Numbered from the stretch's first letter, positions 9,823 through 18,781 are shown. The stretch: DNA of 64,000 nucleotides from Thalassovita mediterranea (GCF_001458435.1 NZ_CYSF01000005.1:62001-126000); one strand, 5' to 3'. The notes: a model not told the origin generated them from the sequence alone. A program made the numbers and translations.

Positions 9823-9961
9823 CCAGCACCACATTTTCACGGATTTCCTGTTGCTGCGGCGAAAAGTCAGCGCCCAACCATGGCCCGATATAGGCATAGG
9901 CCACCAACGCGATTGCCGCGACAAGTACCAAAAGAAAAAGCCATTTGATCAGACGCCCCAT
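9812..9961 (-). CDS. Small single-pass membrane protein
   Basis: 49-residue protein beginning MGRLIKWLFLLVLV with one transmembrane helix (about residues 5-27) and a short C-terminal tail ending VVLDAG. No family recognised. It is supported by its position: it is the first gene of a tightly overlapping minus-strand chain (11-base overlap with the exported 524-aa protein, which overlaps xerD). A longer frame to 10024 adds 21 poor residues; the ATG at 9961 keeps the positive-inside signal. It lies divergent to aroK. Confidence 0.6.
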   Translation of the reverse strand: MGRLIKWLFLLVLVAAIALVAYAYIGPWLGADFSPQQQEIRENVVLDAG

Positions 9962-10081
9962 AGTCCTACTGCCCGCTGCTTGTGATTTTCTTTCACTTAT
10001 AACTGGCAATTTCGCCAAGATCACGTCATTCAGTGATCAAAAGTAAAAAACGGCAGAGGTTGGCCGAGACGCGGGGGCATC

Positions 10082-10630
10082 ATGGCGTGGAAGCTGAAGA
10101 AAACGGTTGTGCTGGTGGGCATGATGGGGGCGGGAAAAACCGCTGTGGGCAAGGCGTTGTCTGCCAAACTGGGCGTTCCATTCCTTGATTCGGACGCCGA
10201 AATTGTGGCTGCGGCCAATATGGAAATCGCTGAAATTTTTGCCCGCGATGGCGAAGCGTTTTTTCGCGACAAAGAAAGCCAGGTCATCGAACGCCTCTTG
10301 GGCGATGAACCGTGTGTGCTGTCTACTGGTGGGGGTGCCTTCCTAGCAGAACGCAACCGCGATGCCATTTCCGCGCAAGGCGTGGCTGTGTGCCTGCAGG
10401 CCGATCTGCAACTGCTGTGGAACAGGGTGAAGCACAAAGACACCCGCCCGCTGCTACGCACCGCCAATCCCTACGCCACGCTCAGCGAGATTTATGCCGC
10501 CCGCGCGCCGATCTATGCGCTGGCCGACCTGAAGGTTCCGGTGGAGCCGAGCTATTCCATTGAAATGACCTGCGACAAGGTGGTCGGCGCCTTGCTGACC
10601 CGCCAAGATGTGCTGGAGTGTGAGACATGA
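10082..10630 (+). CDS. aroK: Shikimate kinase
   Basis: 182 residues; phosphorylates shikimate to shikimate 3-phosphate in the common aromatic pathway in the cytosol. Walker A GMMGAGKT is at about 13-20, the substrate-binding DSD at 34-36, FRDKE near 62-66, and STGGGAF near 80; the lid and RPLL (about 120) follow. Length fits the family. A G-rich Shine-Dalgarno (CGGGGGC) sits just upstream. Its stop overlaps the aroB start (ATGA, 4 bases), giving a coupled aroK-aroB operon as in many proteobacteria. Confidence 0.95.
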   Translation: MAWKLKKTVVLVGMMGAGKTAVGKALSAKLGVPFLDSDAEIVAAANMEIAEIFARDGEAFFRDKESQVIERLLGDEPCVLSTGGGAFLAERNRDAISAQGVAVCLQADLQLLWNRVKHKDTRPLLRTANPYATLSEIYAARAPIYALADLKVPVEPSYSIEMTCDKVVGALLTRQDVLECET

Positions 10631-11757
10631 CCCTGAACCCTGCCGTTGAAACCGTTCATGTCCCGTTGGGCGATCGCGCCTATGATGTTCTGGTCGGTCC
10701 CGGCCTGCTGGCCGAGGCGGGCGCGCATATCGCCCCTCTGCTAAACCGCCCGCGTGTGGCTGTGGTCAGCGATGAAAACGTCGCTAGCTTGCATCTGGAT
10801 GCCCTGCGCGCTGGTCTGGCGGCCGCGGATATTGACATGGTGTCGATGACCCTGCCTGCGGGTGAAGCAACAAAAAGCTGGCCGCATTTTGAACGCACCG
10901 TCGAATGGCTTCTGGCCGAGAAGGTTGAACGTAACGACATCATTGTCGCCTTTGGTGGCGGGGTGATCGGCGATCTGGTGGGCTTCGCCGCCGCCAGCCT
11001 GCGCCGTGGAGTGCGCTTTGTTCAGATCCCGACCAGCCTGCTGGCGCAGGTGGACAGCTCCGTAGGCGGCAAAACCGGTATCAACGCACCGCAGGGCAAA
11101 AACCTGATCGGCGCCTTTCACCAGCCATCGCTTGTTCTGGCCGATACCGAGGTGCTGGGCACCCTGACCAAACGCGATTTTCTGGCTGGCTACGGCGAGG
11201 TGGTAAAATACGGCCTGTTGGGTGATGCGGCCTTCTTCGACTGGCTGGAGGCAAACGCCGAAGATGCAGCGGCGGGTGATATGGCCAAGCGTATCTATGC
11301 GGTCAAACGCTCGGTTGAGATGAAGGCAGACATCGTCGCCCGTGACGAGACAGAGAAGGGCGACCGTGCGCTCTTGAACCTTGGCCATACCTTCTGCCAC
11401 GCGCTGGAAGCGGCGACCGGGTATTCCGACCGCCTGCTGCATGGTGAAGGCGTGGCGATTGGCTGCGCCTTGGCGTTCGAAGTGTCATCGCGTCTGGGGC
11501 TGTGTAGCCAAGAGGCGCCAAGTCGTGTGCGCGAACACCTGTCCCGCATGGGTATGAAGGTGGATCTGAAGGATATCCCCGGCGACCTGCCTGACGCCGA
11601 CGCGCTGATCGCGCTGATGGGGCAGGATAAAAAGGTGGTCGGCGGACAGATCAACTTCATCATGGCGCGCGGCATTGGTGAGGCGTTTGTAACCAAAGAC
11701 GTTGACCTGACAGTGGTGCGCAACGTGCTGGATGAGGCGCTGCAGCTTAAAAGCTAA
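10627..11757 (+). CDS. aroB: 3-dehydroquinate synthase
   Basis: 376 residues; converts DAHP to 3-dehydroquinate using NAD and a divalent metal. The nucleotide-binding GGGVIGDLVGFAAA is at about 110-123, PTSLLAQVDSSVGGKTGIN at about 137-155, and the metal-ligand segments LNLGHTFCHALE and LLHGEGVAIG follow at about 250-280. Second gene of the aroK-aroB operon, overlapping aroK by 4 bases. Confidence 0.95.
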   Translation: MTLNPAVETVHVPLGDRAYDVLVGPGLLAEAGAHIAPLLNRPRVAVVSDENVASLHLDALRAGLAAADIDMVSMTLPAGEATKSWPHFERTVEWLLAEKVERNDIIVAFGGGVIGDLVGFAAASLRRGVRFVQIPTSLLAQVDSSVGGKTGINAPQGKNLIGAFHQPSLVLADTEVLGTLTKRDFLAGYGEVVKYGLLGDAAFFDWLEANAEDAAAGDMAKRIYAVKRSVEMKADIVARDETEKGDRALLNLGHTFCHALEAATGYSDRLLHGEGVAIGCALAFEVSSRLGLCSQEAPSRVREHLSRMGMKVDLKDIPGDLPDADALIALMGQDKKVVGGQINFIMARGIGEAFVTKDVDLTVVRNVLDEALQLKS

Positions 11758-11852
11758 CGCGTCCAAAAGGCACATTTAAACCACATCTTTTTTCCGATCC
11801 CGTTTTGCGGCAATAGCCCCCCTTGGATGCTGATCACCAAGGATGGCTAGGG

Positions 11853-13502
11853 ATGCGACGTTCGGAATTGTTGATGCCTGCGGGCAACCTGCGCAAGTTG
11901 AAGATGGCGATTTTATACGGCGCCGATGCCGTCTATCTGGGTACGCCGGATATGAGCCTGCGCACGAAATCGCAGTTCTCACTTGAAGAGGTGATCGAAG
12001 GGGTGGAGTTTTGCCACGCCCACGGCAAACGCGCCTATCTGACGTTGAACTTGTTCAGCCATAACAAGGACATCCCGAAACTGGATGAATACATCCAGAC
12101 CATCCGCCGCGTGAAACCCGACGGGCTGATCATCGCGGATCCGGGCGTGTTCACCTATGTGAAAAAACATGCGCCTGAAATTCCGCTGCATATCTCGACG
12201 CAGGCAAACGTCTGTTCGTGGCTGTCGGTGGATTTCTGGAAAGACCAAGGCGCCGCGCTGGTGGTTTTGGCGCGGGAGGTGTCTTATCCCGAACTGGCCG
12301 AAATCCGCGAACACTGCCCCGATGTGAAGCTAGAGGCGTTTGTGCACGGCGCCATGTGCATGACCTATTCGGGCCGCTGCCTATTGTCGAACTTCATGGC
12401 CGAACGCGGCGCGAACCAAGGCAACTGCGCCAACTCCTGCCGCTGGAACTACGGCGTGCGGATGCGGCTGAAGGATGGCACGGTCGAAGATTTGAACATC
12501 ACCCCAGAAAACGCTGATATGTTTGAGTTTCTGCTCGAAGAAGGCTGCCGCCCCGGGGAGCTGATGCCGATCGAAGAAGATGGCCGTGGCAGCTACATCA
12601 TGAACTCGCGCGATCTATGCATCATGCCGAAACTGGACGATTACCTGAAAATCGGTGTCGATTGCCTGAAGGTCGAAGGCCGCGGCAAATCCGAATACTA
12701 CTGCGCCATCGTCGCCCGCGCCTACCGCATGGCGATTGATGCCTATTACGAAGATCCCGAAAATTGGGATCCGAAGCCGTATATGGAAGAGCTGGAAACC
12801 GTCGGCAACCGTGGCTACACGCTGGCCTTCCACGACGGGCGGTTGACCAACTACGCCCACGGCTACGAACACACCGCCGCCATCGCGCAGTGGGAATATG
12901 CCGGTGTGGTTGTGGGTGTCGAAGACGACGCCTTCCTCGTTGAGGTGAAGAACAAGCTGGAACCGGGCGATGTGCTGGAATTCGTCTCCCCCATCGCGCG
13001 CGAAACCGTTCTGTTGCGGATGTATGAATTTGAAGAGGCCAAAACAGGCGCAATGAAGGATGTGATCCACGGATCCACCAAAACCGTGATGCGGGTACCC
13101 TTTGCCCTCTTTGATCATGAGGATACTGATTGGCTACGCGCCCAGTTCCCCGAATACACCGTGATGCGCAAGGAACGCGCGCTGACGGACGAACAATGGG
13201 CGCGGATCAAGCTGGACAAGGTGGTGCAGGGGATCGAAGCGTCCGGCACCGACCGCCCCAAAGCCTATGAGCGGTCGCGCGATAAATTGGTCGATGCCAT
13301 CGGTGAAGGCGGCGAAGAGCGCCGTCACAAAACCAACCGCGTCGGCGTCGAAGGTTGCTGCGGCCGCGGCTGCAACGGCTGCCTGATGTTCTGGCAAGAC
13401 CCGCAGTACGAAAAGGCACGGGGGGAGTTGCTGAAACGCAAGCAAGGCGCGCAGTTGAGCCGGGCTGAGGCGAAGGCGTTGAAATTACCGGCGGCGGAGT
13501 AG
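11853..13502 (+). CDS. U32 family peptidase-like protein (TrhP/YegQ type)
   Basis: 549 residues from the ATG at 11853 (MRRSELLMPAGN), with a frame-extended start at 11823 rejected because the family begins with this ELLMPAG segment. The U32 signature EAFVHGAMCMTYSGRC is at about 161-176, followed by the Cys-containing NQGNCANSCRW, as in the YegQ/TrhP and RlhA proteins that take part in RNA hydroxylation (prephenate-dependent tRNA uridine or 23S rRNA C2501). The C-terminus has an additional Cys cluster CCGRGCNGC (about 510-520), possibly for an iron-sulfur cluster. Shorter than RlhA and longer than TrhP, so the exact substrate is open. Stands alone after aroKB. Confidence 0.82.
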   Translation: MRRSELLMPAGNLRKLKMAILYGADAVYLGTPDMSLRTKSQFSLEEVIEGVEFCHAHGKRAYLTLNLFSHNKDIPKLDEYIQTIRRVKPDGLIIADPGVFTYVKKHAPEIPLHISTQANVCSWLSVDFWKDQGAALVVLAREVSYPELAEIREHCPDVKLEAFVHGAMCMTYSGRCLLSNFMAERGANQGNCANSCRWNYGVRMRLKDGTVEDLNITPENADMFEFLLEEGCRPGELMPIEEDGRGSYIMNSRDLCIMPKLDDYLKIGVDCLKVEGRGKSEYYCAIVARAYRMAIDAYYEDPENWDPKPYMEELETVGNRGYTLAFHDGRLTNYAHGYEHTAAIAQWEYAGVVVGVEDDAFLVEVKNKLEPGDVLEFVSPIARETVLLRMYEFEEAKTGAMKDVIHGSTKTVMRVPFALFDHEDTDWLRAQFPEYTVMRKERALTDEQWARIKLDKVVQGIEASGTDRPKAYERSRDKLVDAIGEGGEERRHKTNRVGVEGCCGRGCNGCLMFWQDPQYEKARGELLKRKQGAQLSRAEAKALKLPAAE

Positions 13503-13612
13503 GGCGGGCGTAAAAAAATGTGTCAACGATTGATGGTCAGCACCTCACGAGCCAATTAATAAGCTGATAAGCCGATCTGAAAAATGCAACTCAGAGATAA
13601 GTGAGGGTAAGA

Positions 13613-14338
13613 TTGCCAGATTGCCAATTTATGAATTTTGATTGTGCCGATGAGCTAGACCAGCCCATCTATAGAATTATGAAAGAGGAGCACGTCCTCA
13701 AGATGTTCGAGGATCGGCGAAGTGCAATGAGTAAGGTGGAGAACTGGAAGGACAATTTCGAAAACTTCCTCATGAAGTGCGGTCGCGAAAGAAGCGGGGG
13801 CAGGCATGACGACACAGTAAGACAAGGGATAGTTGCCCAGTGCTGGACCAAGGAAATTTATTCCGAAGCTATGTGGGGCATTTATGCGAATGACCGCAAC
13901 ACGCGGTTTTTACGTATCCGATCGACGCCAAGAAAATTGTTGGAGGCGTTGAGATGTGCAAAGCCAAATTTAGAGAAAGAACTTTGCCGAATAGGGAAGG
14001 TTGAATACAAAAAGACGAATGAAATTAGGCGGTGGTATTATCGACATAAAAGTGACGAGGTTAATCCTCGACAATTGTTTGAATCCCTTTTGCGTAAACG
14101 AAAGGCGTTCTCTCACGAGAACGAAGTTCGTTTAATGTATTGTGCTAAGACTATTCCTTTAGATCAGGAGGGACTATTTTGGTACGACGTTGATCCTAAG
14201 TCCATGATTACCCAGATCATGGCAGACCCGAATCGAAATCGCGAAGATTGGACTGACGAGAAAGAAAAGATACAGTCAAAAACCAAGTTCTGCGGAGAAA
14301 TAAAACGATCAAAAATCTACGATGCGCCAGATTGGTAG
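13613..14338 (+). CDS. DUF2971-like protein of unknown function
   Basis: About 241 residues. The composition (many Lys, Arg, Glu, Asn; AT-rich codons) differs clearly from the GC-rich neighbours, which suggests recent acquisition. The order of an N-terminal YRIM region, a middle region and ENEVRLMY near residue 170 resembles DUF2971, a family often found near defence and mobile genes; the assignment is tentative. Start is uncertain: TTG at 13613 has GAGGG five bases upstream, GTG at 13601 and ATG at 13631 are alternatives. Single gene, no partner. Confidence 0.6.
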   Translation: MPDCQFMNFDCADELDQPIYRIMKEEHVLKMFEDRRSAMSKVENWKDNFENFLMKCGRERSGGRHDDTVRQGIVAQCWTKEIYSEAMWGIYANDRNTRFLRIRSTPRKLLEALRCAKPNLEKELCRIGKVEYKKTNEIRRWYYRHKSDEVNPRQLFESLLRKRKAFSHENEVRLMYCAKTIPLDQEGLFWYDVDPKSMITQIMADPNRNREDWTDEKEKIQSKTKFCGEIKRSKIYDAPDW

Positions 14339-14411
14339 ATTAGGTTTTTATGGCGCCGACGGTTCTTGAAGAACACGCGGTTGGCGTCGGCCTGTATAAG
14401 TCTATTAATAC

Positions 14412-14446
14412 AAAAAACACCCGCACCAACCAAGGTGCGGGCGTTC
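14412..14446 (-). terminator. Rho-independent terminator of tyrS
   Basis: On the minus strand AACGCCCGCACC pairs with GGTGCGGGTGTT around a TTGGTT loop and is followed by a run of T. It lies about 25 bases after the tyrS stop codon. Confidence 0.88.
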
Positions 14447-14469
14447 TCTATTCTCAATCTCTCCGGCGC

Positions 14470-15726
14470 TTACTCAGCCAGTTTCACCAGTGCGTGACGT
14501 TTCTTGCCTGCGGACAGTTTGATCGGCTGTGCCAGCTTCGCGGCGTCGACCATCAGGCCTGCATCAGTCAGGTTTTCGTCATCCAGCTTGGCGCCGTTTT
14601 CCTTGATCAGGCGTTTGGCGTCTTTGCCGGATTTGGCCAGACCGGTTTTCACGATCAGCTGAACGATGGACATGCCGTCGCCCAGCTCATCGGCGCTCAG
14701 CTCCAGCGTCGGCAGGTCGTCACCCACGCCGCCCTTTTCAAACACTTCGCGCGCGGTGGCTTCGGCTGCGGCTGCGGCCTCGGCCCCGTGACACAGGGTG
14801 GTGACGGCGTTGGCAAGGATCACCTTGGCGTCGTTGATTTCCTGACCTTCCAGCGCGCCGAGGCGGTCACACTCGTCCACCGGCATCTCTGTGTAAAGCT
14901 TCAGGAAACGGCCCACATCAGCGTCGTTGGTGTTGCGCCAGAACTGCCAGAATTCATAGGGGCTGCGCATGTCGGCGTTCAGCCAGATGGCACCATCGGC
15001 GGTTTTGCCCATCTTTTTGCCGTCCGAGGTGGTCAGCAGCGGCGAGGTCAGGCCAAAGATCTGGTTGTCGATCACCCGACGGGTCAGGTCGATGCCGTTC
15101 ACGATGTTGCCCCACTGGTCCGACCCGCCCATTTGCAGCAGACAGCCGTAGCGGCGGTTCAGCTCAAGGAAGTCATAGGCCTGTAGGATCATGTAGTTGA
15201 ACTCTAGAAAGCTCAACGATTGTTCACGATCAATCCGCGACTTCACCGATTCAAACGCCAGCATCCGGTTGACCGAGAAGTGGCGGCCAATGTCGCGCAG
15301 AAACTCCAGATAGTTCAGACCATCCAGCCATTCGGCGTTGTTCAGCATCAAGGCGCCGTTGTCCACATCCTCCGAGTAGTCGATGTATTTCGCAAACACC
15401 TGCTGAATGCCGCTGATGTTGTCGTTGATCGCCGCCTCATCCAGCAGGGGGCGTTCATCGGCGCGGAAGGACGGGTCGCCCACCTTGGTGGTGCCGCCGC
15501 CCATCAGGGTGATCGGTTTGTGGCCGGTCTTTTGCAACCAGCGCAGCATCATGATCTGGATCAGCGATCCCACATGCAGCGATTTCGCCGTCGCATCAAA
15601 GCCGATATAGGCCGGAACAACACCCTCGCACAGCGCCTCATCAAGTGCTTGATAATCGGTGCAGTCCGCGATGAAGCCGCGTTCCTTCATGACGCGCATG
15701 AATTCCGATTTGGGGTGGTAGGTCAT
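14470..15726 (-). CDS. tyrS: Tyrosyl-tRNA synthetase
   Basis: 418-residue class I aminoacyl-tRNA synthetase that charges tRNA-Tyr. The HIGH motif appears as HVGS (51-54), the tyrosine pocket as [24 protein letters not shown] in parts (DFLEL and GGSDQWGN), and the KMSKS loop as KMGKT (about 240). An S4-like RNA-binding domain fills the last 60 residues ([31 protein letters not shown] region). Length is normal for TyrRS type 1. Monocistronic with its own terminator. Confidence 0.95.
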   Translation of the reverse strand: MTYHPKSEFMRVMKERGFIADCTDYQALDEALCEGVVPAYIGFDATAKSLHVGSLIQIMMLRWLQKTGHKPITLMGGGTTKVGDPSFRADERPLLDEAAINDNISGIQQVFAKYIDYSEDVDNGALMLNNAEWLDGLNYLEFLRDIGRHFSVNRMLAFESVKSRIDREQSLSFLEFNYMILQAYDFLELNRRYGCLLQMGGSDQWGNIVNGIDLTRRVIDNQIFGLTSPLLTTSDGKKMGKTADGAIWLNADMRSPYEFWQFWRNTNDADVGRFLKLYTEMPVDECDRLGALEGQEINDAKVILANAVTTLCHGAEAAAAAEATAREVFEKGGVGDDLPTLELSADELGDGMSIVQLIVKTGLAKSGKDAKRLIKENGAKLDDENLTDAGLMVDAAKLAQPIKLSAGKKRHALVKLAE

Positions 15727-15838
15727 TGCTTTTGTCCCTTACAGCTTTGCCAGCCAGTGTATAAGCTGCAACCAACTGGGGGGAAAGATGTGTTTTGCCC
15801 CCGCAGGTGGTGTTTGTGGGGCAAGATTTGGGGCAGGC

Positions 15839-16951
15839 ATGAAGAAAGCGGCGGATCAGGGCGCGATTTGGGCGCTGGGGGCGATGTCGGGGACGTCTTT
15901 GGACGGTGTGGACGCGGCGATGCTGCTGAGCGACGGCCATGTGATTGAGGCGTTTGGGGATACTGCCTACCGGCCCTATTCGGCAGCGGAGCAGTCAGTG
16001 TTGCGCGCCGGCCTTGGCCGCTGGCCGGGTGATGAGGGCGTGGCAGAGGTTGCGGCCTTGGTAGAGCGCGCCCATGCGGAGGTGCTGGGCGGTTTTGAGG
16101 GGGCCGAGCTGATCGGATTTCACGGCCAGACGCTGGCCCATGATCCGGGCGGGCGTGGCACGCATCAGGCCGGCGATGGTGCGGCTTTGGCGGACCGTTT
16201 GGGTGTGCCGGTCGCATGGGATTTTCGTAGCTCCGATGTGCAGTTGGGCGGGCAGGGTGCCCCGCTGGCGCCGTTTTTCCATTTCGCCTGTGCCAAATGG
16301 ATCGGCGCGACGCAACCTTTGTGTTTTCTCAATATGGGCGGCGTGGGCAACATCACATGGGTTGATCCGCGCAAAGCGGGGCCAGAGGAGCCGGGCGCGC
16401 TGTTGGCCTTTGACACAGGTCCGGCAAATGCACCGCTGAACGACTTGATGCAGGAACGACGCGGGCTGGCCTATGATCAGGACGGAACGTTGGCCGCACA
16501 GGGTGAGGTGGTGGATGGCGCGTTAGAACTGTTTTTGGATGACGTCTATTTCCCCAAGATGCCGCCCAAGTCTCTCGACCGTGATGCCTTTGCCGACATG
16601 CTGGAATTGGTGCGCGAACTGGATGACGCGGATGCGGCGGCGACGATGACGGGCATGGCGGCGACCGCGGTGATGCTGGGCCTTGATCACTGCCCCAGCC
16701 CACCATCGCAGGTGTTGGTCACAGGCGGTGGGCGGCACAATCCTGTGATGATGCAGATGCTGCAGGCGGGTATTGATTGCCCTGTGCGCCCTGTCGAGGA
16801 TATGGGGCTAAACGGCGACATGCTGGAAGCGCAGGCCTTTGCCTACCTCGCCATCCGCGTGGCGCGCGGTCTGCCGACCTCTGGCCCAGAGACAACGGGC
16901 GTTTCTGCGCTGGTCGGCGGCGGCACCGTGAGTGTATCAAGCAAAGGTTAA
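15839..16951 (+). CDS. anmK: Anhydro-N-acetylmuramic acid kinase
   Basis: 370 residues; phosphorylates and opens 1,6-anhydro-MurNAc to MurNAc-6-phosphate in cell-wall recycling. Start at ATG 15839 (MKKAADQG), 9 residues ahead of the ATP-binding [41 protein letters not shown] in parts (DFR, GGQGAPL), [22 protein letters not shown] (catalytic Asp region) and TGGGRHNP follow in family order. Divergent from tyrS; a bidirectional terminator lies between it and the six-copy array. Confidence 0.93.
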   Translation: MKKAADQGAIWALGAMSGTSLDGVDAAMLLSDGHVIEAFGDTAYRPYSAAEQSVLRAGLGRWPGDEGVAEVAALVERAHAEVLGGFEGAELIGFHGQTLAHDPGGRGTHQAGDGAALADRLGVPVAWDFRSSDVQLGGQGAPLAPFFHFACAKWIGATQPLCFLNMGGVGNITWVDPRKAGPEEPGALLAFDTGPANAPLNDLMQERRGLAYDQDGTLAAQGEVVDGALELFLDDVYFPKMPPKSLDRDAFADMLELVRELDDADAAATMTGMAATAVMLGLDHCPSPPSQVLVTGGGRHNPVMMQMLQAGIDCPVRPVEDMGLNGDMLEAQAFAYLAIRVARGLPTSGPETTGVSALVGGGTVSVSSKG

Positions 16952-16971
16952 AGCCATTTAAAACTCCAACG

Positions 16972-17000
16972 AAAAAGCCAGCCCCATAGGGACTGGCTTT
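16972..17000. terminator. Bidirectional terminator between anmK and the six-copy array
   Basis: AAAGCCAGCCCC / GGGACTGGCTTT stem with an ATA loop. Both flanks carry A or T runs (TTTTTC on the minus side), so it can end anmK transcription from the left and the array transcript from the right. Confidence 0.8.
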
Positions 17001-17041
17001 CCGTGAGTGGTGGGATCACAAGGGATCCCTGGGGGTATTGC

Positions 17042-17287
17042 TTACTTGGTCAGAACGTGGCGCACACTGTTCTGGATTTGGGCAAACGACGCGTCGTCGT
17101 CTTCCAGGTTCTCGATGACCGAAGCGGCTTTCTTGACGGCGTCGGCGTCAACCAGGCTCAGGTCGATGTTCGGGGCAAAGGCGCGGATCTGGGCAGCGTC
17201 GTAGCCCGATACGTCAGAGGTCATTGCGGAAGCAGCACCGGTCAGGGCGATCAGGGCGGCGGCGGATGCGGTTACGATACGGTTCAT
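17042..17287 (-). CDS. Exported 81-aa protein, array copy 1 (promoter-distal)
   Basis: 81 residues beginning MNRIVTASAAALIALTGAASA, a signal peptide with likely cleavage after ASA. The mature part is about 60 residues, acidic, without Cys, with DVSGYDAAQIRAFAPN, then a probable helix (DADAVKKAASVIENLEDDD) and the tail QNSVRHVLTK. No family recognised. This copy has MTSDV, IRAFAPN, and the AAG-TAA end; downstream sequence diverges from the other copies here and runs into the bidirectional terminator. Shine-Dalgarno TAGGAG lies 8 bases before ATG. Confidence 0.88.
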   Translation of the reverse strand: MNRIVTASAAALIALTGAASAMTSDVSGYDAAQIRAFAPNIDLSLVDADAVKKAASVIENLEDDDASFAQIQNSVRHVLTK

Positions 17288-17345
17288 GTTGTTAACTCCT
17301 AAGTCAGGTTTGTGTGGCACGATGGGGAGGTGGTGCCGTTGGGAA

Positions 17346-17375
17346 GGGGCGAGGCCGTTGTGGCCTCTCAGCCCC
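17346..17375 (-). repeat. Conserved spacer hairpin 1
   Basis: On the minus strand GGGGC-TGA-GAGGCC-ACAAC-GGCCTC-GCCCC folds into a two-part perfect stem. No T run follows, so it is not a canonical terminator; a role in mRNA processing, stability or partial termination between copies is possible. Confidence 0.7.
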
Positions 17376-17383
17376 CGAGAGAT

Positions 17384-17629
17384 TTATTTTGTCAGAACGT
17401 GGCGAACGCTGTTCTGGATCTGGGCGAACGACGCGTCGTCGTCTTCCAGGTTCTCGATGACCGAAGCGGCTTTCTTGACGGCGTCGGCGTCAACCAGGCT
17501 CAGGTCGATGTTCGGGGCGAAGGCGCGGATCTGAGCGGCGTCGTAGCCCGACACGTCAGCGGTCATTGCGGAAGCAGCACCGGTCAGGGCGATCAGGGCG
17601 GCGGCGGATGCGGTTACGATACGGTTCAT
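17384..17629 (-). CDS. Exported 81-aa protein, array copy 2
   Basis: Same protein as copy 1 with one change just after the signal peptide (MTADV in place of MTSDV). It ends ACA AAA TAA, the shorter of two 3' junction types, in which 14 bases found in copies 3 and 6 are missing yet the final Lys and stop are restored. The IRAFAPN variant is present. The conserved leader and Shine-Dalgarno are intact, so I expect it to be translated. Confidence 0.88.
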   Translation of the reverse strand: MNRIVTASAAALIALTGAASAMTADVSGYDAAQIRAFAPNIDLSLVDADAVKKAASVIENLEDDDASFAQIQNSVRHVLTK

Positions 17630-17687
17630 GCTTTTAACTCCTAAGTCAGGTTTGTGTGGCACGATGGGGAGGTGGTGCCGTTGGGAA

Positions 17688-17717
17688 GGGGCGAGGCCGT
17701 TGTGGCCTCTCAGCCCC
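17688..17717 (-). repeat. Conserved spacer hairpin 2
   Basis: Identical to hairpin 1: GAGGCC / GGCCTC inner stem, GGGGC / GCCCC outer stem, ACAAC loop. Lies between array copies 3 and 2. Confidence 0.7.
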
Positions 17718-17739
17718 CGAGGGATTTATTTGGACCAGA

Positions 17740-17985
17740 TTACTTGGTCAGAACGTGGCGAACGCTGTTCTGGATCTGGGCAAAGGACGCGTCGTCGTCT
17801 TCCAGGTTCTCGATGACCGAAGCGGCTTTCTTGACGGCGTCGGCGTCAACCAGGCTCAGGTCGATGTTCGGGGCGAACTGGCGGATCTGAGCGGCGTCGT
17901 AGCCCGATACGTCAGAGGTCATTGCAGAAGCGGCACCGGTCAGGGCGATCAGGGCGGCGGCGGATGCGGTTACGATACGGTTCAT
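17740..17985 (-). CDS. Exported 81-aa protein, array copy 3
   Basis: Copy with the IRQFAPN variant (Gln for Ala at about residue 36), shared only with copy 5. It has the longer 3' junction (ACC AAG TAA followed by TCTGGTCC). Signal peptide and the rest of the mature protein are identical to copy 1. The combination of a copy-5-like residue with a copy-6-like end points to exchange between copies. Confidence 0.88.
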   Translation of the reverse strand: MNRIVTASAAALIALTGAASAMTSDVSGYDAAQIRQFAPNIDLSLVDADAVKKAASVIENLEDDDASFAQIQNSVRHVLTK

Positions 17986-18043
17986 TGTGTTAACTCCTAA
18001 GTCAGGTTTGTGTGGCACGATGGGGAGGCGGTGCCGTTGGGAA

Positions 18044-18073
18044 GGGGCGAGGCCGTTGTGGCCTCTCAGCCCC
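18044..18073 (-). repeat. Conserved spacer hairpin 3
   Basis: Same 30-base two-part stem-loop as in the other spacers, between array copies 4 and 3. A substitution elsewhere in this spacer (GGGGAGGCGG for GGGGAGGTGG) lies outside the stem. Confidence 0.7.
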
Positions 18074-18081
18074 CGAGGGAT

Positions 18082-18327
18082 TTATTTTGTCAGAACGTGG
18101 CGCACGCTGTTCTGGATCTGGGCGAACGACGCGTCGTCGTCTTCCAGGTTCTCGATCACTGAAGCGGCTTTCTTGACGGCGTCGGCATCAACCAGGCTCA
18201 GGTCGATGTTCGGGGCAAATGCGCGGATCTGGGCTGCGTCGTAGCCCGACACGTCAGAGGTCATTGCAGAAGCAGCACCGGTCAGGGCGATCAGGGCGGC
18301 GGCGGATGCAGTTACGATACGGTTCAT
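18082..18327 (-). CDS. Exported 81-aa protein, array copy 4
   Basis: Protein identical to copy 1 (MTSDV, IRAFAPN, NLEDDD). DNA differences from its neighbours are synonymous, for example CTCGATCACTGAAG against CTCGATGACCGAAG, which suggests purifying selection on the protein. It carries the short 3' junction (ACA AAA TAA). Confidence 0.88.
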   Translation of the reverse strand: MNRIVTASAAALIALTGAASAMTSDVSGYDAAQIRAFAPNIDLSLVDADAVKKAASVIENLEDDDASFAQIQNSVRHVLTK

Positions 18328-18386
18328 GTTGTTAACTCCTAAGTCAGGTTTGTGTGGCACGATGGGGAGGATGGTGCCTTTGGGAA

Positions 18387-18416
18387 GGGGCGAGGCCGTT
18401 GTGGCCTCTCAGCCCC
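18387..18416 (-). repeat. Conserved spacer hairpin 4
   Basis: Same stem-loop, between array copies 5 and 4. Nearby changes (CCTTTGGG for CCGTTGGG, CCAAG for CCGAG) fall outside the paired bases. Confidence 0.7.
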
Positions 18417-18424
18417 CAAGAGAT

Positions 18425-18670
18425 TTATTTTGTCAGAACGTGGCGAACGCTGTTCTGGATCTGGGCGAAGGACGCGTCGTCGTCTCCCAGGTTCTCGATG
18501 ACCGAAGCGGCCTTCTTGACGGCGTCGGCGTCAACCAGGCTCAGGTCGATGTTCGGTGCGAACTGGCGGATCTGGGCGGCGTCGTAGCCCGACACGTCAG
18601 AGGTCATTGCAGAAGCAGCACCGGTCAGGGCGATCAGGGCGGCGGCGGATGCGGTTACGATACGGTTCAT
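18425..18670 (-). CDS. Exported 81-aa protein, array copy 5
   Basis: The most divergent copy: IRQFAPN (shared with copy 3) and ENLGDDD in place of ENLEDDD. Short 3' junction (ACA AAA TAA). Signal peptide, leader and Shine-Dalgarno are unchanged. Confidence 0.88.
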   Translation of the reverse strand: MNRIVTASAAALIALTGAASAMTSDVSGYDAAQIRQFAPNIDLSLVDADAVKKAASVIENLGDDDASFAQIQNSVRHVLTK

Positions 18671-18729
18671 GTTGTTAACTCCTAAGTCAGGTTTGTGTGG
18701 CACGATCGGGGAGGTGGTGCCGTTGGGAA

Positions 18730-18759
18730 GGGGCGAGGCCGGTGTGGCCTCTCAGCCCC
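18730..18759 (-). repeat. Conserved spacer hairpin 5
   Basis: Between array copies 6 and 5. The only change relative to the other four hairpins is in the loop (ACACC for ACAAC); both stems are unchanged. Confidence 0.7.
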
Positions 18760-18781
18760 CGAGGGATTTATTTGGACCAGA

